Assembly: GCF_014851675.1 (NCBI RefSeq)
Contig: NZ_JACVAE010000005.1
Coordinates: 291,024-355,023 of the forward strand
Source: Rhizobium sp. ARZ01
GTDB lineage: Bacteria > Pseudomonadota > Alphaproteobacteria > Rhizobiales > Rhizobiaceae
DNA length: 64,000 nt
Direction of reading: 5' to 3'
Shown here: positions 61,777 to 64,000 of the stretch, piece after piece
Numbering within the stretch: the first letter of the stretch is position 1
How the letters are laid out: every line of letters starts with the position of its first letter
Program-made: the position numbers and the translations under genes
Notes under the pieces: generated by a model
Databases searched by the model: none
The model's input: only the letters and a program-made list of their open reading frames with translations
Told to the model about the DNA's origin: nothing

Positions 61777-62721
61777 ATGAAATCGACTGCTTTTATGGTG
61801 TTGGCGGGGATCGTCGCACTGATCGTTGCGCCCGCCGTCGTCTATCCGATGCTGATGGTGAAGCTTCTGTGTTTTGCAATCTTCGCCTCGGCCTTCAATC
61901 TCATGCTCGGCTACACCGGCTTGCTCTCCTTTGGTCACGCCATGTTCTTCGGAACCGCCGGCTACATCCTCGGCCTTGGAATGAAGCATCTGGGCTGGCC
62001 GCCTGAAATCGGCCTGCTCGCCGGCGTTGCCGGGGCTGCACTTCTGGGGCTCTTTGCCGGGGTAATCGCAATCCGCCGACAAGGGATCTATTTCGCCATG
62101 ATCACCTTGGCGATCTCGCAGCTGATCTACTTTGTCGCCATGCAGATGGAGTGGACGGGCCGCGACGATGGACTGCATGGGATTCCGCGGGGCCGGTTGT
62201 TCGGGCTGGTCGATCTGGAGAACGACTATGCTCTCTATGGTCTGGTAGCGGTTTGCTTCGTCCTGGCATTGGCGGGTATCCACCGTATCGTCACGTCGCC
62301 TTTTGGTCAGGTTTTGACTGCGATCCGGGAAAACGAAGCGCGAGCGATCTCGCTTGGCTACGATGTCGACCGTTACAAGGTGTTGGCATTTGTGCTTTCC
62401 GCCGCACTTTCTGGATTGGCGGGTGGACTGAAGGCGTTGGCGCTCAACTATGAGTCGCTCAACGATTTGCACTGGTCGCTGAGCGGCGAGGTAGTGATGA
62501 TGTGCATCCTCGGCGGGCTGGGAACGCTTTCCGGTCCAATCGCGGGGGCCTTCTTTGTGATCCTGCTACAGAATTTTCTGGCCGATAAGGTGGGAGAATG
62601 GCTCTCGGTCATTATCGGCTGCGTGTTCTTGTTCTGCATTCTTGCGATGCGCAAAGGCTTTGTCGGTGAGATCGCCGCCAGATTCCGAGTCACGAACCGC
62701 AGCGGGAGGGCAGCACAATGA
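61777..62721 (+). CDS. LivM-type ABC transporter permease
   Basis: 314 residues, about nine hydrophobic segments. Features: NLMLGYTGLLSFGHAMFFGT, IRRQGIYFAMITLAISQLIY, FGQVLTAIRENEARAISLGY and LGGLGTLSGPIAGAFF. Together with LivH it forms the channel. It overlaps the following SDR gene by 4 bases. Confidence 0.9.
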   Translation: MKSTAFMVLAGIVALIVAPAVVYPMLMVKLLCFAIFASAFNLMLGYTGLLSFGHAMFFGTAGYILGLGMKHLGWPPEIGLLAGVAGAALLGLFAGVIAIRRQGIYFAMITLAISQLIYFVAMQMEWTGRDDGLHGIPRGRLFGLVDLENDYALYGLVAVCFVLALAGIHRIVTSPFGQVLTAIRENEARAISLGYDVDRYKVLAFVLSAALSGLAGGLKALALNYESLNDLHWSLSGEVVMMCILGGLGTLSGPIAGAFFVILLQNFLADKVGEWLSVIIGCVFLFCILAMRKGFVGEIAARFRVTNRSGRAAQ

Positions 62722-63455
62722 AGGGACGATCAGCCATCGTGACCGGCGCGGGCCGCGGCCTCGGGCTGGTCATCGCGCAACGGCTGCTGGAGCGCGGCGC
62801 GCGTGTCGCCATCTGGGATGTGGATGGCGAGGCAGCGCGCGAAGCCGCCGAGCAGTTGTCCGACATCGGCTCCACGCACGCATGCGGCGTCGATGTGACG
62901 TCTCCTTCAGAAGTCGCCGCGGCACTCGCCTCGACACGAAAGATGCTGGGTGAGATCTCGATCCTCGTCTGCAATGCTGCCGTTCCCGGCCCCAACAAGC
63001 CGGTGTGGAAAATCGACGCCCAGGAATGGGAGCGGGTGATGACGGTCAACGTCACCGGCGCGTTGCTTTGCTGCCAGGCCGTCATCCCCGAGATGATTGC
63101 GCGCGGTTATGGTCGCATCGTCAACATCGCCTCGGTGGCGGGCAAGGAGCCCGGGCCCCAGATTGCGGCCTATGCGGCAAGCAAGGCGGCATTGATCTCT
63201 CTCACAAAGACGATGGGGCGCGAATTGGCGACCACAGGCATCACGGCCAACTGTGTGGCGCCGGGGGCGATCCGAACCCGCATCTTTGATGACTGGCCGG
63301 AAGCCTACGTGCAGGAGTTGTTGGGAAAGATCCCCATGGATCGATTCGGGACCGCCGAAGAACTGGCGGATCTCGTGGCTTTTGTCGCCTCACATCAGCT
63401 GTCTTTCTCGACCGGAGCTGTGTTTGACATGTCGGGCGGCCGCGCTGACTACTGA
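62718..63455 (+). CDS. Short-chain dehydrogenase/reductase, second copy in island
   Basis: 245 residues. NAD motif AIVTGAGRGLGLVIAQRLL; catalytic Ser in NIASVAGKEPG; Tyr-x-x-x-Lys in AAYAASKAALISL; C-terminus SFSTGAVFDMSGGRADY. FabG-like. ATGA overlap with the LivM gene shows that it belongs to the transport operon, so it probably acts on the imported compound, perhaps an alcohol group. Confidence 0.9.
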   Translation: MKGRSAIVTGAGRGLGLVIAQRLLERGARVAIWDVDGEAAREAAEQLSDIGSTHACGVDVTSPSEVAAALASTRKMLGEISILVCNAAVPGPNKPVWKIDAQEWERVMTVNVTGALLCCQAVIPEMIARGYGRIVNIASVAGKEPGPQIAAYAASKAALISLTKTMGRELATTGITANCVAPGAIRTRIFDDWPEAYVQELLGKIPMDRFGTAEELADLVAFVASHQLSFSTGAVFDMSGGRADY

Positions 63456-63534
63456 GCTAGTCTCCCCTCCAGAATGACCAACCATACACGAGGCTTGGTG
63501 CGGCACGAACCGGCCCGACCAATAGGATGAAGCT

Positions 63535-64000
63535 ATGGTAGCTTACGACGTCATCGTTATCGGTTCGGGTCCTGGCGGCTACATCGCTGCGATCCGGGCT
63601 GCCCAGCTCGGGCTGAAGACCGCCATCGTCGAGCGGGAACATCTGGCCGGCATCTGCTCAAACTGGGGCTGCATCCCGACCAAGGCGCTGCTGCGTTCGG
63701 CCGAAATCTTCCATTACGCCCAGCATCCGGGCGATTACGGCATCAAGATCGACGGCAAGGTCACGCCGGACCTCAAGGCGATCGTCGCCCGTTCGCGCGG
63801 CATTGCAAGCCGCATGAACGGCGGCGTCGGCTTCTTGATGAAGAAGAACAAGGTCGACATCATCTGGGGCGAAGCGAAGCTGACGAAGCCCGGCGAGATC
63901 GTCGTCTCCAAGACCACCAAGAAGCCGGTCGAGCCGCAGGCGCCGCTGCCGAAGAACGTGCTGCCGGAAGGCACCTACACGGCCAAGCACATCATCATCG
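63535..64000 (+). CDS. lpdA: Dihydrolipoyl dehydrogenase (E3), partial at window end
   Basis: The first 155 residues are inside the window. The FAD motif is YDVIVIGSGPGGYIAAIRAA; the redox-active disulfide is in GICSNWGCIPTKALL, the C-x4-C spacing expected of the family. The 80-base gap to the SDR and the presence of E1 and E2 nearby indicate that this E3 serves the same complex. The remainder lies beyond 64000. Confidence 0.85.
   Translation, partial: MVAYDVIVIGSGPGGYIAAIRAAQLGLKTAIVEREHLAGICSNWGCIPTKALLRSAEIFHYAQHPGDYGIKIDGKVTPDLKAIVARSRGIASRMNGGVGFLMKKNKVDIIWGEAKLTKPGEIVVSKTTKKPVEPQAPLPKNVLPEGTYTAKHIII

Noticed and set aside
1..64000. CRISPR arrays, rRNA operons, intact transposases or integrases
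   Set aside because: No regularly spaced short repeats, no rRNA-like sequence, and no intact recombinase motif was seen on either strand.

Overview
The window is GC-rich DNA from an alphaproteobacterium, most likely a member of the Rhizobiaceae (Rhizobium/Sinorhizobium/Agrobacterium type). Four things point this way: many ABC uptake systems with LysR regulators, SapC and IalB family envelope proteins, a RIME-like palindrome, and a cyclic-glucan-synthase remnant. The density of broken genes and joins between unrelated fragments suggests a plasmid, chromid or other accessory region. No rRNA, tRNA, CRISPR array, intact transposase or integrase was recognised.

Layout. 0-2 kb is a scrapyard: AraC, DUF5996 and DUF35 remnants. 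2-5.3 kb holds a betaine/proline-type ABC operon (proVWX) followed by a small XRE regulator. 5.7-8.3 kb holds a GNAT acetyltransferase, a MarR-like remnant and a half-size ABC exporter. 9-11 kb is an RTX protein with 243-bp tandem repeats. 11-13 kb mixes a relaxase scrap, a dead methionine aminopeptidase, an EAL phosphodiesterase and two copies of a diverged ~107-bp repeat. 13-16.4 kb is a three-gene signalling operon: a sulfite-oxidase-fold periplasmic protein without its cofactor cysteine, a PAS histidine kinase, and a receiver-LuxR regulator. 16.6-17.5 kb has two small exported proteins. 17.9-24 kb is an envelope block: a 1462-aa autotransporter, SapC and IalB. 24-27.3 kb has a second RTX protein, a Cys-rich mini-protein overlapping a secreted nuclease, and a membrane GGDEF-like protein with a degenerate signature.

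27.8-35.2 kb has single-lesion or truncated pseudogenes (cyclase, LysR, glucoamylase, GH94/NdvB tail) among intact small enzymes and a Tat-exported aminotransferase-fold protein. 35.4-44 kb contains a large SH3-like Gly/Tyr-rich exported protein, a HigBA/RelE-type toxin-antitoxin pair with a perfect operator, an HNH endonuclease, and a module bounded by 37-bp direct repeats (40.18 and 43.62 kb). That module holds a GSU2403-type nucleotidyltransferase, a UmuC remnant and an exported unknown protein. A dead copy of the nucleotidyltransferase lies at 24 kb.

The last 20 kb holds two catabolic islands. At 44-51 kb, a LysR gene diverges from a polar amino-acid ABC importer (binding protein, two permeases, ATPase) linked to a CtBP-like 2-hydroxyacid dehydrogenase, an RraA-like protein and an ornithine-cyclodeaminase family enzyme. 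At 52-64 kb, a LysR gene sits between two palindromes. Leftwards runs a 2-oxoacid dehydrogenase set (fused E1 alpha-beta, E2, an SDR, a VOC protein). Rightwards runs a complete Liv-type importer, a second SDR and the E3 gene, which is cut by the window end. Together these look like import plus oxidative decarboxylation of one unidentified small substrate.
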